The notes: generated by a model not told the origin, from the letters alone. 64,000 nucleotides of DNA from Actinocorallia herbida (GCF_003751225.1 NZ_RJKE01000001.1:4836001-4900000); one strand, 5' to 3'; positions 15,352-24,355 are shown, numbered from the stretch's first letter. A program made the numbers and translations.

Positions 15352-16554
15352 ATGAGGATGAAAAATATCCCGAATAGCTCGCCGACCGAGGCCGACGGCC
15401 AGGGCGTCCGCGGGCTGTCATCGACGGCGGTGCTCGCGCTCGGCACGTTCGCGGTCGGCACCGACGCCTTCGTCACGGCCGGCTTCCTGCCCTCAATCGC
15501 GAGTTCCCTTCACGTCACACCGAGCGCGGCCGGACAGTCGATCACCGTGTTCGCGGTCGCGTACGCCGTGCTCTCGCCGACCCTCGCGACGGCGACCGCG
15601 CACGTTCCGCGGCGCCTCCTGCTCGTCTCGGCGCTCGTCGTCCTCGGCCTGGCCAACGTGGGCTCGGCGGTCGCGCCGGACTTCGCCTTCTTCCTGGGCT
15701 CGCGGGTCATCGCGGCGTTCGGCGCGGCCGCGTACACACCGGCGGCCGGCGCGGTGGCCGCGGCACTCGTCAGACCGCAGGAACGGGCGCGCGCACTGGC
15801 AGTGGTGATCGGCGGCCTGACCGCCGCGACGGCGCTGGGCATCCCGCTGGGCGGCCTCGCCGCACGAGCCATGGGCTGGCAGGCCGCCCTGGGCCTGGTC
15901 GGCGCGGTCTGCCTCGCCGTCGCCGTCGCGCTGCGCCTGAGCATGCCGAGCCTGCCGGGGAGTCCGCGGACTCCGCTGCGTGCTCGACTCGCCGTGCTGC
16001 GCCGTCCCGGCGTGCCGGCCGTGCTGCCGTTGACCGTCTTCGGCATGGCGGCGAGCTACGTCGTCTACGCGTACAGCGTGCCGGTCCTCGGCGCCGTGGG
16101 CACCTCGCCGTCGATGATCGTCTGGATGCTGTTCCTCTACGGGCTGGGCGCGGTGATCGGCAACCTCGCGGCCGGCTTCGCCACCGATCGGTGGAGCTCG
16201 ATCCACGTCCTCACCGCCGGATACCTCGCCATGGCGGCAGGACTCGGAGTCCTCTCCTGGGCCGCCGCGACCGGGACCGAGTGGCCCGCCCTCACCGGTC
16301 TGCTCATGCTGGTCTGGGGCGCGAGCAGCTGGTGCCAGACCCCGCCGCAACAGCATCGCCTCATCGCCCTGGCCCCGCACGAGACACCCCTCGTCGTCGG
16401 CCTCAACGCCTCCGCGATCTACCTCGGCATCGGCCTCGGCACCCTCCTCGGAGGCCTCATCCTGCCCGCGGGAGTGCCCTGGGCGACCGCCGCCGCCGCC
16501 CTCCTCGCCCTCCTCGCCCTGCTCCACCTACAGAAGACCAAGCACCACGGGTGA
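15352..16554 (+). CDS. MFS drug exporter (DHA1 family, CmlR/AraJ-like)
   Basis: A 400-residue membrane protein with 12 predicted helices and an N-terminal cytoplasmic tail. The first helix reads LALGTFAVGTDAFVTAGFLP, typical of chloramphenicol-resistance/arabinose-efflux type proteins. Helix 5 has the antiporter-like GGLTAATALGIPLGG motif. It would export small hydrophobic compounds using the proton gradient. It lies downstream of and co-oriented with the Rrf2 regulator and is probably under its control. A strong hairpin follows its stop. The substrate cannot be deduced. Confidence 0.87.
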   Translation: MRMKNIPNSSPTEADGQGVRGLSSTAVLALGTFAVGTDAFVTAGFLPSIASSLHVTPSAAGQSITVFAVAYAVLSPTLATATAHVPRRLLLVSALVVLGLANVGSAVAPDFAFFLGSRVIAAFGAAAYTPAAGAVAAALVRPQERARALAVVIGGLTAATALGIPLGGLAARAMGWQAALGLVGAVCLAVAVALRLSMPSLPGSPRTPLRARLAVLRRPGVPAVLPLTVFGMAASYVVYAYSVPVLGAVGTSPSMIVWMLFLYGLGAVIGNLAAGFATDRWSSIHVLTAGYLAMAAGLGVLSWAAATGTEWPALTGLLMLVWGASSWCQTPPQQHRLIALAPHETPLVVGLNASAIYLGIGLGTLLGGLILPAGVPWATAAAALLALLALLHLQKTKHHG

Positions 16555-16571
16555 GCGCGGTGGCGAACGCC

Positions 16572-16605
16572 GGGACGGCGCCGCCGGGTGCGCGGGCGCC
16601 GTCCC
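16572..16605. terminator. Bidirectional terminator hairpin
   Basis: GGGACGGCGCC and GGCGCCGTCCC form a perfect 11-base stem with a 12-base loop, between the convergent MFS gene and the sigma-partner gene. Confidence 0.7.
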
Positions 16606-16628
16606 AAGCCCAGGTGAAGGTCAGGGGA

Positions 16629-17666
16629 TCATTCGTAGACCTTGAGGGTCCACGCGCCCATCGGGTCGGGGTGCTTCATCAGGCGTGCGATCGCGGCCTT
16701 GTTCGCGGTCGGGTTCGCTGAAGCCGGGAAGACCGCGATCTCCAGCCGCCCGGGTCCCGCCGACCAGTGGACGCCGGACGATTCGGCCGCCTCGCACGGG
16801 ATCGGCCGGGAGATCCTGCCGTCGAGCCAGGTGACGGCCCAGGCGGCGCCTTCGGCGCAGACCAGGTGGAGGTCGACGCCGTGGCCCTCCGTCCGCACCG
16901 GGGTTCGGCGGGAGTCGGCGGTGCCGGTGCGCGTCGAGAGCGGTTCCCGGCCCGCGGCGGGGTCCTCGGGCTCCCGCGGACCGGGGTGCTCCTTGAACTC
17001 CTCAACGGACTGACAGTGCGGGCTGGTGCAGGTCCCGCTGTAGACCGCCACGGTCCAGCCCCCGTTCTCCCGCGCGGCTCCCGCCAGGTAGCGGTCGGCG
17101 GAGTCCGCGTCGGAGATATCGGACCTGACACCCTCTCCGGTGGCGAACAGATCCATCGAGACGGGCACTCCGGCCGTGGTGTCGTGGTAGCTGGAGCCGC
17201 CGTTGGGCTCGGTCGGGGGCGTGTCGGGCGTCGGAGGGGAGCCGCACCCCACCGCGCCGACTCCCCGCTGGTAGACCGCGCCCGGCTGGTCGCAGCGGAA
17301 GATGATCAGCGAGGTCGGGCCGGTCGGGGTGAACGTCAGGTGCGCGGGCCGGTTGAGCACGTCGTACTTGACGGCGGTCACCAGCCTCATGCCCTCCGCG
17401 CTCTCGGGAAGACCGGTGACGGGGCGGCCGCTCAGCGGCGGGGTCGGGCCCGGCTGGACGAACTGCGACGTCGTCCCCTCGGAAGAGGGCAGGAACGCGA
17501 ACACGGCGCCGACGCCGAGGGCGACCGCGGCGGCCCCTGCCGCCAGACGGCGACGGCGACTGCGCCCGACTCGTCGCCGGACCAGGTCGAGACGGTCGGC
17601 GGGATGGTCCATCCCGTCCCCCGCGTCCTCCATGACCGCGCGGAGATCCCGCATGCTGGGTGACAT
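16629..17666 (-). CDS. Membrane-anchored partner of SigE-like sigma factor (possible anti-sigma)
   Basis: The protein has 345 residues. A cytoplasmic N terminus of about 40 residues is rich in Arg (VRRRVGRSRRRRLAAG). One membrane helix follows (about 41-58, AAAVALGVGAVFAFLPSS), then a large extracytoplasmic domain with four or more cysteines and no known fold that I recognise. The gene starts one base after the stop of the sigma factor gene, so they form a translationally linked pair. This arrangement is standard for SigE-family sigma factors and a membrane regulator in actinomycetes. No zinc anti-sigma motif (HxxxCxxC) is visible, so anti-sigma activity is inferred from position only. Confidence 0.7.
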   Translation of the reverse strand: MSPSMRDLRAVMEDAGDGMDHPADRLDLVRRRVGRSRRRRLAAGAAAVALGVGAVFAFLPSSEGTTSQFVQPGPTPPLSGRPVTGLPESAEGMRLVTAVKYDVLNRPAHLTFTPTGPTSLIIFRCDQPGAVYQRGVGAVGCGSPPTPDTPPTEPNGGSSYHDTTAGVPVSMDLFATGEGVRSDISDADSADRYLAGAARENGGWTVAVYSGTCTSPHCQSVEEFKEHPGPREPEDPAAGREPLSTRTGTADSRRTPVRTEGHGVDLHLVCAEGAAWAVTWLDGRISRPIPCEAAESSGVHWSAGPGRLEIAVFPASANPTANKAAIARLMKHPDPMGAWTLKVYE

Positions 17667-17667
17667 C

Positions 17668-18171
17668 TCAAAGGCTCCTGTTCGCGACGGTCTCGACGAT
17701 CTCCGGGTCGATCCGGAGCTTGGCGAGGGCCTTGCTGGCCTGGCTCTTCACGGTTCCGGCCGAGCAGCCGAGGATGCCCGCGACCTGGGCTTCGGTCAGA
17801 TCCTCGAAGAAGCGGAGCACCAGCACGGTCCGCTGGCCCCGGGGCAGCCGGCCGAGCGCGGCCCAGAGGAACGCCCGGTCGTCGGCGTCGCCCGTCGTGT
17901 CCGGCGACTGCGTGAACGGAAGCGGCTCGGCCACGGGGATCTCGCCCCGCCAGCGCCGCCGGGTCCAGGAACTGTGCGTGTTGACCATGATCCGGTAGAC
18001 GTACGGATCGGGGTCGTTCTCGATCCGCCGCCAGGCCGTCCAGGCTTTCGCCAGGGCCGTCTGGAGCAGGTCCTCGGCCAGCGCCCGGTCTCGGCAGAGC
18101 AGGTACGCGATGTGCAGCAGCCTTGGCGAACGCGCCCGTACGTAGGTCGCGTATTCGGGGGGTTCCCGCAT
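17668..18171 (-). CDS. SigE family RNA polymerase sigma factor
   Basis: The protein has 167 residues. Region 2 includes LLHIAYLLCRDRALAEDLLQ and YVYRIMVNTHSSWTRRRWRG, and region 4 includes LPRGQRTVLVLRFFEDLTEA followed by AGTVKSQASKALAKLR. The WRRRWRGE-like end of region 2 is characteristic of the short SigE-50-type group found throughout actinomycetes. It directs RNA polymerase to its own promoter class, usually in response to envelope signals relayed by the adjacent membrane protein. No promoter motif for it is obvious in the 180-base gap upstream. Confidence 0.9.
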   Translation of the reverse strand: MREPPEYATYVRARSPRLLHIAYLLCRDRALAEDLLQTALAKAWTAWRRIENDPDPYVYRIMVNTHSSWTRRRWRGEIPVAEPLPFTQSPDTTGDADDRAFLWAALGRLPRGQRTVLVLRFFEDLTEAQVAGILGCSAGTVKSQASKALAKLRIDPEIVETVANRSL

Positions 18172-18355
18172 CTGTCAGCCGCCTTCCTCAGGACTCCGTG
18201 ACTAAAGACAGCCGAGGTCCGCCGAAAGGTTGCCCGGACCGGACGGGGACGGCGCGTCGTCCGGGGCGGGCTTGGCCAACCTTCTCGATCCGTGATCGCG
18301 ATGTCGCTTCGTGTGATGTCATGGCGGGCGGTGGCAGGCTCGGGGGAGGTTCGTG

Positions 18356-20455
18356 GTGCGGGAGAAGGCCGTCTGGGTTCTGGTCGGGGCGGGCGGGGCG
18401 CTGGCGTGGACGGTGCTCGCGGTCGCGCGGGGGGAGCGGGTGTCCGCGGCCTGGATCCTGTTCGCGGCGCTCGCGTCGTACGCGATCGCCTATCGGTTTT
18501 ATGCCCGGTTCGTCACCTATCGGGTGCTGCGGCCGGACGACACCCGGGCCACGCCCGCCGAGTCGAAGAACAACGGGATCGACTTCCACCCGACCGACCG
18601 GCGGGTGCTGTTCGGCCACCACTTCGCGGCCATCGCGGGGGCGGGGCCGCTGGTCGGGCCGGTCCTCGCCGCGCAGTGGGGGTATCTGCCCGGGACGCTG
18701 TGGATCATCGTCGGGGTCGTCTTCGCCGGTGCCGTCCAGGACCTCGTGGTGCTGTTCTTCTCGATGCGGCGCGGCGGGCGCAGCCTCGGCCAGATGGCCA
18801 AGGACGAGATCGGGCCCGTCGGGGGCGTCGCCGCGCTCGTCGGCGCCCTGTCCATCATGGTCATCCTGCTGGCGGTGCTGGCCCTCGTCGTCGTGAACGC
18901 CCTCGCGCACTCCCCCTGGGGCGCCTTCTCCATCACGATGACGATCCCCATCGCCCTGCTCATGGGCTTCTACCTGCGGTACCTGCGCTACGGCCGGGTC
19001 CTGCGGGCCTCCGCCTTCGGCGCGGTCCTGCTCGTCCTGGCGGTGGCCGCCGGGAGCCTGGTGGCCGACTCCCGTTGGGCCGACGCGTTCACCTGGTCGC
19101 CCGAGACGCTGACGTTCGCCCTCGTCGGGTACGGGTTCGTCGCGTCGGTGCTGCCGGTCTGGATGCTGCTCGCGCCCCGCGACTACCTCAGCGCGTTCAT
19201 GAAGATCGGCGTCGTCGCGATGCTCGCGGCGGGCATCCTCGTGGCCCTGCCGGATCTGCGCACCGAGGCGTTCACGTCCTTCGCCCGGACGGGTGACGGC
19301 CCTGTCGTCGCCGGGGCGCTGTTCCCGTTCGTCTTCATCACCATCGCGTGCGGCGCGCTGTCGGGCTTCCACGCGCTGGTCTCCAGCGGCACCACCCCGA
19401 AGCTCCTGGAGAAGGAGTCCCAGGTCCGGGTCATCGGATACGGCGGCATGCTCACCGAGTCCTTCGTCGCGGTGATGGCGCTCATCGCCGCGTGCGTCAT
19501 CGACCCTGGGCTGTACTTCGCGATGAACATGCCCGCCTCGGTCCTCGGGCCCACCCTGGAGTCGGCGTCCCAGGCCGTCGCGGGCGTCGGGTTCACCATC
19601 TCCCCCGAGCAGCTGGCGCGGGCCGCGGAGTCCGTCGGCGAGACGACCCTCGTCGCCCGGACGGGCGGCGCGCCCACCCTCGCGGTCGGGATCGCGGACA
19701 TCTTCGCCTCGGTCGGCGGCGCCAAGGCGTTCTGGTACCACTTCGCGGTGATGTTCGAGGCCCTGTTCATCCTGACGACGGTCGACGCGGGCACCCGCAT
19801 CGGCAGGTTCATGCTCCAGGACACCGTGGGCAACGTGTGGCGGAGGTTCGGCGACGTGAGCTGGAAGCCCGGGGTGTACCTGTCGAGCGCGGTCGTCGTC
19901 GCCGCCTGGGGCTGGTTCCTGTGGGCGGGCGTCAAGGACCCCCTCGGCGGCATCAACCAGCTGTTCCCCCTGTTCGGCATCGCCAACCAGCTGCTCGCCG
20001 CGATCGCCCTGATCGTCTGCACGACACTGCTCATCAAGTCGGGCCGCGCCCGGCACGCGTGGGTGACGCTGGTCCCGCTCGCCTGGGACGTCGCGGTGAC
20101 GCTCACCGCGGTCTGGCAGAAGGTCCTGTCCGGCGACCCGCGGATCGGCTTCTTCGCCCAGCGCGACCTCTACCAGGACGCGCTCGACGCGGGGAAGACC
20201 TCGCTCGGCAGCGCCGGGTCCGTCGACGCGATGGAACAGGTCGTCCTGAACTCCACGGTCGACGGCGTCCTCGCGGCCTTCTTCGCCCTCGTCGTCATCG
20301 TCGTCCTCGCCGACGCCGTCCGGGTCTGGCTCACCGCGCTGCGCCGCCGCACCACGACGACGACCGAGGACCCCTATGTCGCCTCCGACCTGTGGGCCCC
20401 CTCCGGCCTGCTCCCCACCCGCACCGAACGCGAACACATGAAGACCGCCCCGTGA
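18356..20455 (+). CDS. cstA: CstA family carbon starvation/pyruvate transporter
   Basis: A 699-residue membrane protein with some 16-18 helices. CstA signatures are clear: GIDFHPTDRRVLFGHHF at about residues 76-92, AAIAGAGPLVGPVLAAQWG, and FHALVSSGTTPKLLEKE. Members take up pyruvate and peptides when carbon is scarce. GGAGG sits 6 bases before the GTG at 18356 and only 3 before the GTG at 18353, so I chose 18356. Its stop overlaps the start of a ybdD-type gene by four bases, the conserved CstA-YbdD arrangement. A regulator is not adjacent. Confidence 0.92.
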   Translation: MREKAVWVLVGAGGALAWTVLAVARGERVSAAWILFAALASYAIAYRFYARFVTYRVLRPDDTRATPAESKNNGIDFHPTDRRVLFGHHFAAIAGAGPLVGPVLAAQWGYLPGTLWIIVGVVFAGAVQDLVVLFFSMRRGGRSLGQMAKDEIGPVGGVAALVGALSIMVILLAVLALVVVNALAHSPWGAFSITMTIPIALLMGFYLRYLRYGRVLRASAFGAVLLVLAVAAGSLVADSRWADAFTWSPETLTFALVGYGFVASVLPVWMLLAPRDYLSAFMKIGVVAMLAAGILVALPDLRTEAFTSFARTGDGPVVAGALFPFVFITIACGALSGFHALVSSGTTPKLLEKESQVRVIGYGGMLTESFVAVMALIAACVIDPGLYFAMNMPASVLGPTLESASQAVAGVGFTISPEQLARAAESVGETTLVARTGGAPTLAVGIADIFASVGGAKAFWYHFAVMFEALFILTTVDAGTRIGRFMLQDTVGNVWRRFGDVSWKPGVYLSSAVVVAAWGWFLWAGVKDPLGGINQLFPLFGIANQLLAAIALIVCTTLLIKSGRARHAWVTLVPLAWDVAVTLTAVWQKVLSGDPRIGFFAQRDLYQDALDAGKTSLGSAGSVDAMEQVVLNSTVDGVLAAFFALVVIVVLADAVRVWLTALRRRTTTTTEDPYVASDLWAPSGLLPTRTEREHMKTAP

Positions 20456-20625
20456 CGCCCCAGCTCCGCACCTTCTGGCGTCTGCTCCGCGAGTTCACCG
20501 GCGACCGCGCCTACGAGCACTACCTGGAACACCGCGCCGCCGCCCACCCCGACGAGCCCGTCCTGTCGGAGAAGCGCTTCTGGCACCTCCGCAGCGACTC
20601 CCGCCCGCCCTCCGGCTGCTGCTGA
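20452..20625 (+). CDS. YbdD/YjiX family small protein, CstA partner
   Basis: A 57-residue protein, reading MTPQLRTFWRLLREFTGDRA at the N terminus, with the family's YEHYLEHRAAAHPDEP and a C-terminal Cys-Cys. Length and position are typical of YbdD, which is required by CstA-type transporters. The GTG start overlaps the cstA stop (GTGA), indicating translational coupling. Confidence 0.85.
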   Translation: MTPQLRTFWRLLREFTGDRAYEHYLEHRAAAHPDEPVLSEKRFWHLRSDSRPPSGCC

Positions 20626-20937
20626 CGCGCCCCCGACGCGGTCGCGGGCCACCAGGCGGCGCTCGAAGGCCGCGTCGTCCCATCCCCCCATCCCTACCGC
20701 AACGAACCGCCGCACGAGCTCCCGAACCCGGTCATCCCCATCTCCATGGCGCCGCGTCCTAGGCCGTCGGATGCCGCCCGGACGTCCGGCCGGGGCGGGC
20801 GGGTAGGCGCCGGGGGTGAGGGGGGCGGGACGGGTCATGCTCGGGAACCAGGCCCGGATCGTTTTCTGCGGCGATGTGCGAGCGGGCGGGTGGGCGGGAG
20901 GATCCGCTGAGGTCATGGTTCGCACAGTGGAGGTTCG
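20626..20937. other. 312-base gap without recognisable features
   Basis: Frames open on both strands here overlap each other and lack ribosome binding sites or domain similarity. A GC-rich run after the ybdD stop could contain a terminator, but I could not define a stem. Probably includes the promoter of the next gene. Confidence 0.5.
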
Positions 20938-21762
20938 ATGTCGGGTCGAGTGGCTTCGGCACGGTCCGCGGGACGCCCCTGGGTGCTCGCGCTTGTGGCG
21001 GTGGCGTCGGCGTGGGCGTTCGTCGTCGCGCCCCGGGTCCTGGCCGGGGTGGGGACGGGGACCGGGTTCGGGGGGCGGGCGGAACTCGTCGAGGCGATGT
21101 CGGCGTCGTTCGACGGGTACTGGGCGTCCGGGCGACGGGAGCCGGCGGCGGGGCTGGCGAGCGTCATCGAGTACTGGGCGCGGTATCACGTGGCCAAGGC
21201 GGCGCTCGCGGGCATGCTCCTCGCCGTGTTCGGCCTGCTCGCCGTCCGGCTCTGGAGGGCGTACGCGCGAAGCGGCGGATCCGGAAGGGGGCGGCGAGCG
21301 GCGCTCGCCTCGGGTGGCGGCGCCGCCGCCGGGCTCGCGGTGTTCGCACTGGTGACGGTCATGGCCAACGTCCAGGGCGCGATCACGCCTTTCGCGTCGC
21401 TGCTGCCGATGCTGCCGGCCGACGGGACGCTCGCCGAGGCCCGGCGGAACCTGGCCGCGGCGCCGGGCGGACCCCACCCGCCCGCCCTGGACCTGATGAT
21501 CGAGGACTTCGCCCGCTACCACGCGGTGATGGCGGTGATCGCCGCCGTCGTCGCGGCGGCCCTCCTCCTCGGCGGCGCCCTGCTGTGGCGCGCGACGGCG
21601 CGCACCGAGCGCTCGGCTCGATCGGCCAGGCGCGTGCTCGGAACCTTCGGGATCCTCGCGGCTCTCCTGGCGGCGGCCCTGGTCGTCGTCGCCGTCGCCA
21701 ACACGGGCACCGCCGCCGATCCGTCCCCCGCCTTCCTCGCCTTCCTCGAAGGCGGCTGGTGA
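20938..21762 (+). CDS. Integral membrane protein of unknown function
   Basis: The protein has 274 residues and five predicted membrane helices (about 17-37, 88-105, 125-143, 195-216, 234-252). A large outer segment lies between helices 1 and 2 and contains FDGYWASGRREPAAGLASVI. A similar region precedes helix 4. The repeated pattern (polar stretch with YW/YH, then helix) hints at an internal duplication. It resembles the uncharacterised tat (twin-arginine)-annotated hypothetical proteins of streptomycetes, but no domain is recognised. It stands alone; the next unit begins with its own palindromes. Confidence 0.6.
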   Translation: MSGRVASARSAGRPWVLALVAVASAWAFVVAPRVLAGVGTGTGFGGRAELVEAMSASFDGYWASGRREPAAGLASVIEYWARYHVAKAALAGMLLAVFGLLAVRLWRAYARSGGSGRGRRAALASGGGAAAGLAVFALVTVMANVQGAITPFASLLPMLPADGTLAEARRNLAAAPGGPHPPALDLMIEDFARYHAVMAVIAAVVAAALLLGGALLWRATARTERSARSARRVLGTFGILAALLAAALVVVAVANTGTAADPSPAFLAFLEGGW

Positions 21763-21782
21763 GCCGGACCGGTACCGCTCGA

Positions 21783-21841
21783 TGTCAAGCACGCTTGACA
21801 CCACCGAGAGGCGGTGCCTACCGTGTCAAGCACACTTGACA
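21783..21841. promoter_or_regulatory. Two palindromic operators 41 bp apart, with -35 box
   Basis: TGTCAAGCACGCTTGACA at 21783-21800 is a perfect palindrome except for a 2-base centre. TGTCAAGCACACTTGACA at 21824-21841 has perfect 7-base arms. Their centres are 41 bases apart, about four helical turns. The right arm of the first supplies a TTGACA -35 box, with TACCGT at 21819-21824 as a possible -10. Best explained as sites for the XRE repressor encoded downstream. Confidence 0.75.
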
Positions 21842-21861
21842 TCGCGTCGGCGGAGGCACCC

Positions 21862-22260
21862 GTGCAAGTACTCAACGAGATCAAGGCGACCGCCCGGCTC
21901 GCGCTCTGGACGTGCGCCTGGGCGGCGAGCCTCGCCCTCGCCAAGTTCGGCCCCCGGCTCCTGTGGGACCCGCCTGCGCACGTGACGAGCTGGGCCGCCG
22001 TCGCCGTCAATCTCGCCGTCGGCATCGGCTGGATCGTCGTCTTCACGCGCTTTCTGCACACCGTCGACGAACTGCAGCGCAAGCTCCTGCAGGACGCGCT
22101 GGCGATCACCCTCGGCGTGGCGTGGGTCGTCGGATTCGCCTACATCGTCGCCGACACCGCGGGCCTCGTCGCCCGCGGCGTCGACGTCGCCGTCCTTCCC
22201 GCGCTCATGGGAGCCGTCTTCTTGATCTCGTTCCTCATCGGTAAGATCCGCTACCGATGA
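21862..22260 (+). CDS. Small membrane protein of XRE-linked module
   Basis: The protein has 132 residues and four predicted helices (about 9-28, 42-60, 78-98, 106-127). The loop between helices 2 and 3 reads TRFLHTVDELQRKLLQDALA, a charged amphipathic segment. I chose GTG 21862 because GGAGG lies five bases before it; an upstream GTG at 21823 would place the second operator inside the coding region. The stop overlaps the ATG of the XRE gene by four bases. Membrane-protein plus tiny XRE pairs like this are widespread, with the XRE protein as autorepressor; the role of the membrane protein is unknown. Confidence 0.75.
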   Translation: MQVLNEIKATARLALWTCAWAASLALAKFGPRLLWDPPAHVTSWAAVAVNLAVGIGWIVVFTRFLHTVDELQRKLLQDALAITLGVAWVVGFAYIVADTAGLVARGVDVAVLPALMGAVFLISFLIGKIRYR

Positions 22261-22451
22261 GGAACCGCATCACGGACCTTCGCGCCGAACGCGGTTGGAC
22301 GCAGGCCGAGCTGGCCCAGCGGGCCGCCGTGTCCAGGCAGACGATCAACGCCATCGAGACGGGGAAGTTCGACCCCAGCCTTCCCCTCGCCTTCCGCCTC
22401 GCCCGGCTCTTCGCCCTGACGATCGAAGAACTCTTCCTCGACGAGCAGTGA
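22257..22451 (+). CDS. Small XRE-type repressor
   Basis: The protein has 64 residues and consists only of a helix-turn-helix_3 fold: ITDLRAERGWTQAELAQRAA, then VSRQTINAIETGKFDPSLPL and LFALTIEELF. It is of the YozG/YgzD size class. It overlaps the membrane protein gene by ATGA and is therefore translationally coupled. The two TGTCAAG/CTTGACA palindromes upstream are the expected autoregulatory sites. Confidence 0.88.
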   Translation: MRNRITDLRAERGWTQAELAQRAAVSRQTINAIETGKFDPSLPLAFRLARLFALTIEELFLDEQ

Positions 22452-22484
22452 CGCGCGGGCCCGCTCGCCCTTCGCGGGACCGGG

Positions 22485-23723
22485 TCAGCCGGGCTGGGCC
22501 GTCGCGACCGGGTGCGCGGGGACGGTGGCGGGCCGGACGGTGACGGGGAGGGTGCGCAGGCCGCGGAGTACCGGGCTCTGGATGCGGGTCGGGGGGCCGG
22601 CGGGGGCCAGGTGGGGGTGGCGGCGGGCGAGGGTCTCGAGGGTGACGCGGGCTTCGAGGCGGGCCAGGGCGGTGCCGATGCAGTAGTGGATGCCCGAGCC
22701 GAACGCGATGTGGTCGTTGGAGGGGCGGTCGAGGCGGAAGGCGTCGGGGTCGGCCCAGTGGCGGGGGTCGCGGTTGGCCGCGCCGAGCAGGGGCAGGACG
22801 CGCGCGCCCTGCGGGATCGTGACGTCGCCGATCACCACCTCGGTGGTGGTGATGCGGAGCAGTCCCTGGGCCGGACCGTCGTAGCGCAGGGTCTCCTCCA
22901 CCGCGGCGGAGGCGAGGCCGGGGTCCTCGCCGAGCCTGCGCCACAGGTCGGGGCGGTCGAACAGGGCGAGCATGGCGTTGGAGATCAGGTTGGTGGTGGT
23001 CTCGTTGCCGGCGACGAGCAGCAGGATGCAGAAGTTGACGAGCTCGCCGAGGGTGAGGGCGTCGCCGTCCTGGTCGCGGGTGGTGAGGAGGCTGATGAGG
23101 TCGTCGCCCGGACTGCGTCGCCTGCTACGGACGGTCCGCGCGAAGAACCAGGAGATGGCGATCGCGCTTCTCGCCATCTTGAGCCTGCTGCCGCCGGTGA
23201 GCAGACCGTCGACGAGCTCGTCCGACCAGCGTTTGAAGTCGTCGCGGCGGGCGGCGGGAATGCCCATCATCTCGGCGATGACGATGGTCGGCAGCGGGGA
23301 GGCCAGGTCGCGCACGAGGTCGCCGTCGAGGTCGTCGACGAGCTGTTCGGCGATCTGCCTGATGCGGGGTTCCAGTGCGGCGATCCGGCGCGGGGTGAAG
23401 GCCTTGGCGACCTTGCGGCGCAGCTGGGTGTGGTCCGGCGGGTCGCTGGTCAGCAGGGTCCGGGCGGGCGGGAGGCGGTCGAGCAGCCGGGAGAGTGCGC
23501 GCGGGGACCGCAGCGCCGGGTTGAACGGGTTGTCGTCGGCGTTCCCGAGGTCGGAGGAGAAGCGCCGCGCGTCGCGGAGCACGGCCAGGACGTCGTCGTG
23601 CCGGCTGACGAGCCAGAGGTCGTTGGTGGTGCCGTAGTGGACGGGCGCGACGTCGCGGAGCCAGGCGTAGACGGGGTAGGGATTGGCGATGAAGTCGGGG
23701 TCGTTCAGATCGAACGCGGTCAT
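22485..23723 (-). CDS. Cytochrome P450
   Basis: A soluble class I P450 of 412 residues. The I-helix motif is AGNETT (238-243), the K-helix ExxR is in VEETLR (Glu277, Arg280), and the heme-binding loop FGSGIHYCIGTALARLE has Cys348 as the axial ligand. The I-helix has Asn240-Glu241 where AG(G/A)xT is usual, a variation common in actinomycete P450s. No ferredoxin or reductase gene is adjacent. The ATG at 23723 overlaps the stop of the TetR gene (ATGA), so the two are one operon. The substrate is unknown; by regulator context, detoxification or modification of a hydrophobic molecule is as likely as biosynthesis. Confidence 0.93.
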   Translation of the reverse strand: MTAFDLNDPDFIANPYPVYAWLRDVAPVHYGTTNDLWLVSRHDDVLAVLRDARRFSSDLGNADDNPFNPALRSPRALSRLLDRLPPARTLLTSDPPDHTQLRRKVAKAFTPRRIAALEPRIRQIAEQLVDDLDGDLVRDLASPLPTIVIAEMMGIPAARRDDFKRWSDELVDGLLTGGSRLKMARSAIAISWFFARTVRSRRRSPGDDLISLLTTRDQDGDALTLGELVNFCILLLVAGNETTTNLISNAMLALFDRPDLWRRLGEDPGLASAAVEETLRYDGPAQGLLRITTTEVVIGDVTIPQGARVLPLLGAANRDPRHWADPDAFRLDRPSNDHIAFGSGIHYCIGTALARLEARVTLETLARRHPHLAPAGPPTRIQSPVLRGLRTLPVTVRPATVPAHPVATAQPG

Positions 23724-24307
23724 GGCGGTGCTCCGATCGCGGTCATCAGCGTGGAAACCCATTGCCGTACATAGCGGTCGTCGTCCATGCCGAACGGCCG
23801 AGCGCCGTGGATGTGCGTGACGATCCAGTAGTTCTCGATGGCGCCGAGCCAGATCGTGGTGACGGCCTCGAAGTCCGGGCCGGGCCCGGGCGCCTTTCCC
23901 GCCAGCCAGCCGGCGAGGAACTCGTGCGACCGGGCGAACAAGCGTTCGCGGGCGTCCTCCATCACGGCCGGGAACTGCTCGCACTCCTTGGCCATCACCC
24001 GGATCAGGTCGCGCCAGTCGTTCAGCAGCAGCAGCGAGCCGCGCGCCAGAAGCGTCAGCTCGGCCTCCAGATTGCCCAGGGAGAGCATCGGAGCGAGCGC
24101 GAAGCCCCTCTCCGCGGTGGCGATGGCGCGCTCGACCGCCGCGGCCATCACCTGTTCCTTGGACCCGAAATGCGTGTAAAGGGAGCCGGAGTGAGGTGAC
24201 AGTCCGGCGGCCGCCTCGATCGCCGCGACGGACGTCCCGGCGTAGCCGCGCTCGGCGAACAGCCGAAGCGCCTCATCCAGGATCCGCGTACGCGTCCCAT
24301 CGGCCAC
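23720..24307 (-). CDS. TetR family regulator, operon with P450
   Basis: The protein has 195 residues from GTG 24307, chosen because GGAG lies seven bases upstream; the frame also offers a TTG at 24319. The helix-turn-helix includes TRILDEALRLFAERGYAGTS and SPHSGSLYTHFGSKEQVMAA. The C-terminal domain resembles the TetR_C group with WxxLIRVMAKECEQFPAVM. It is co-transcribed with the P450, and the strong palindrome about 50 bases upstream is likely its operator. Confidence 0.87.
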   Translation of the reverse strand: MADGTRTRILDEALRLFAERGYAGTSVAAIEAAAGLSPHSGSLYTHFGSKEQVMAAAVERAIATAERGFALAPMLSLGNLEAELTLLARGSLLLLNDWRDLIRVMAKECEQFPAVMEDARERLFARSHEFLAGWLAGKAPGPGPDFEAVTTIWLGAIENYWIVTHIHGARPFGMDDDRYVRQWVSTLMTAIGAPP

Positions 24308-24355
24308 CGGGTTCTCCAATCAATCACTTGGATGACCCGACGGTACGCCTCCCTC

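Noticed and set aside
18188-20437. 749-residue minus-strand frame
   Set aside because: Antisense of cstA; rich in Asp, Gly, Arg and without any domain.
22512-23774. 420-residue plus-strand frame opposite the P450
   Set aside because: Antisense translation without domain similarity; the P450 motifs are all on the minus strand.
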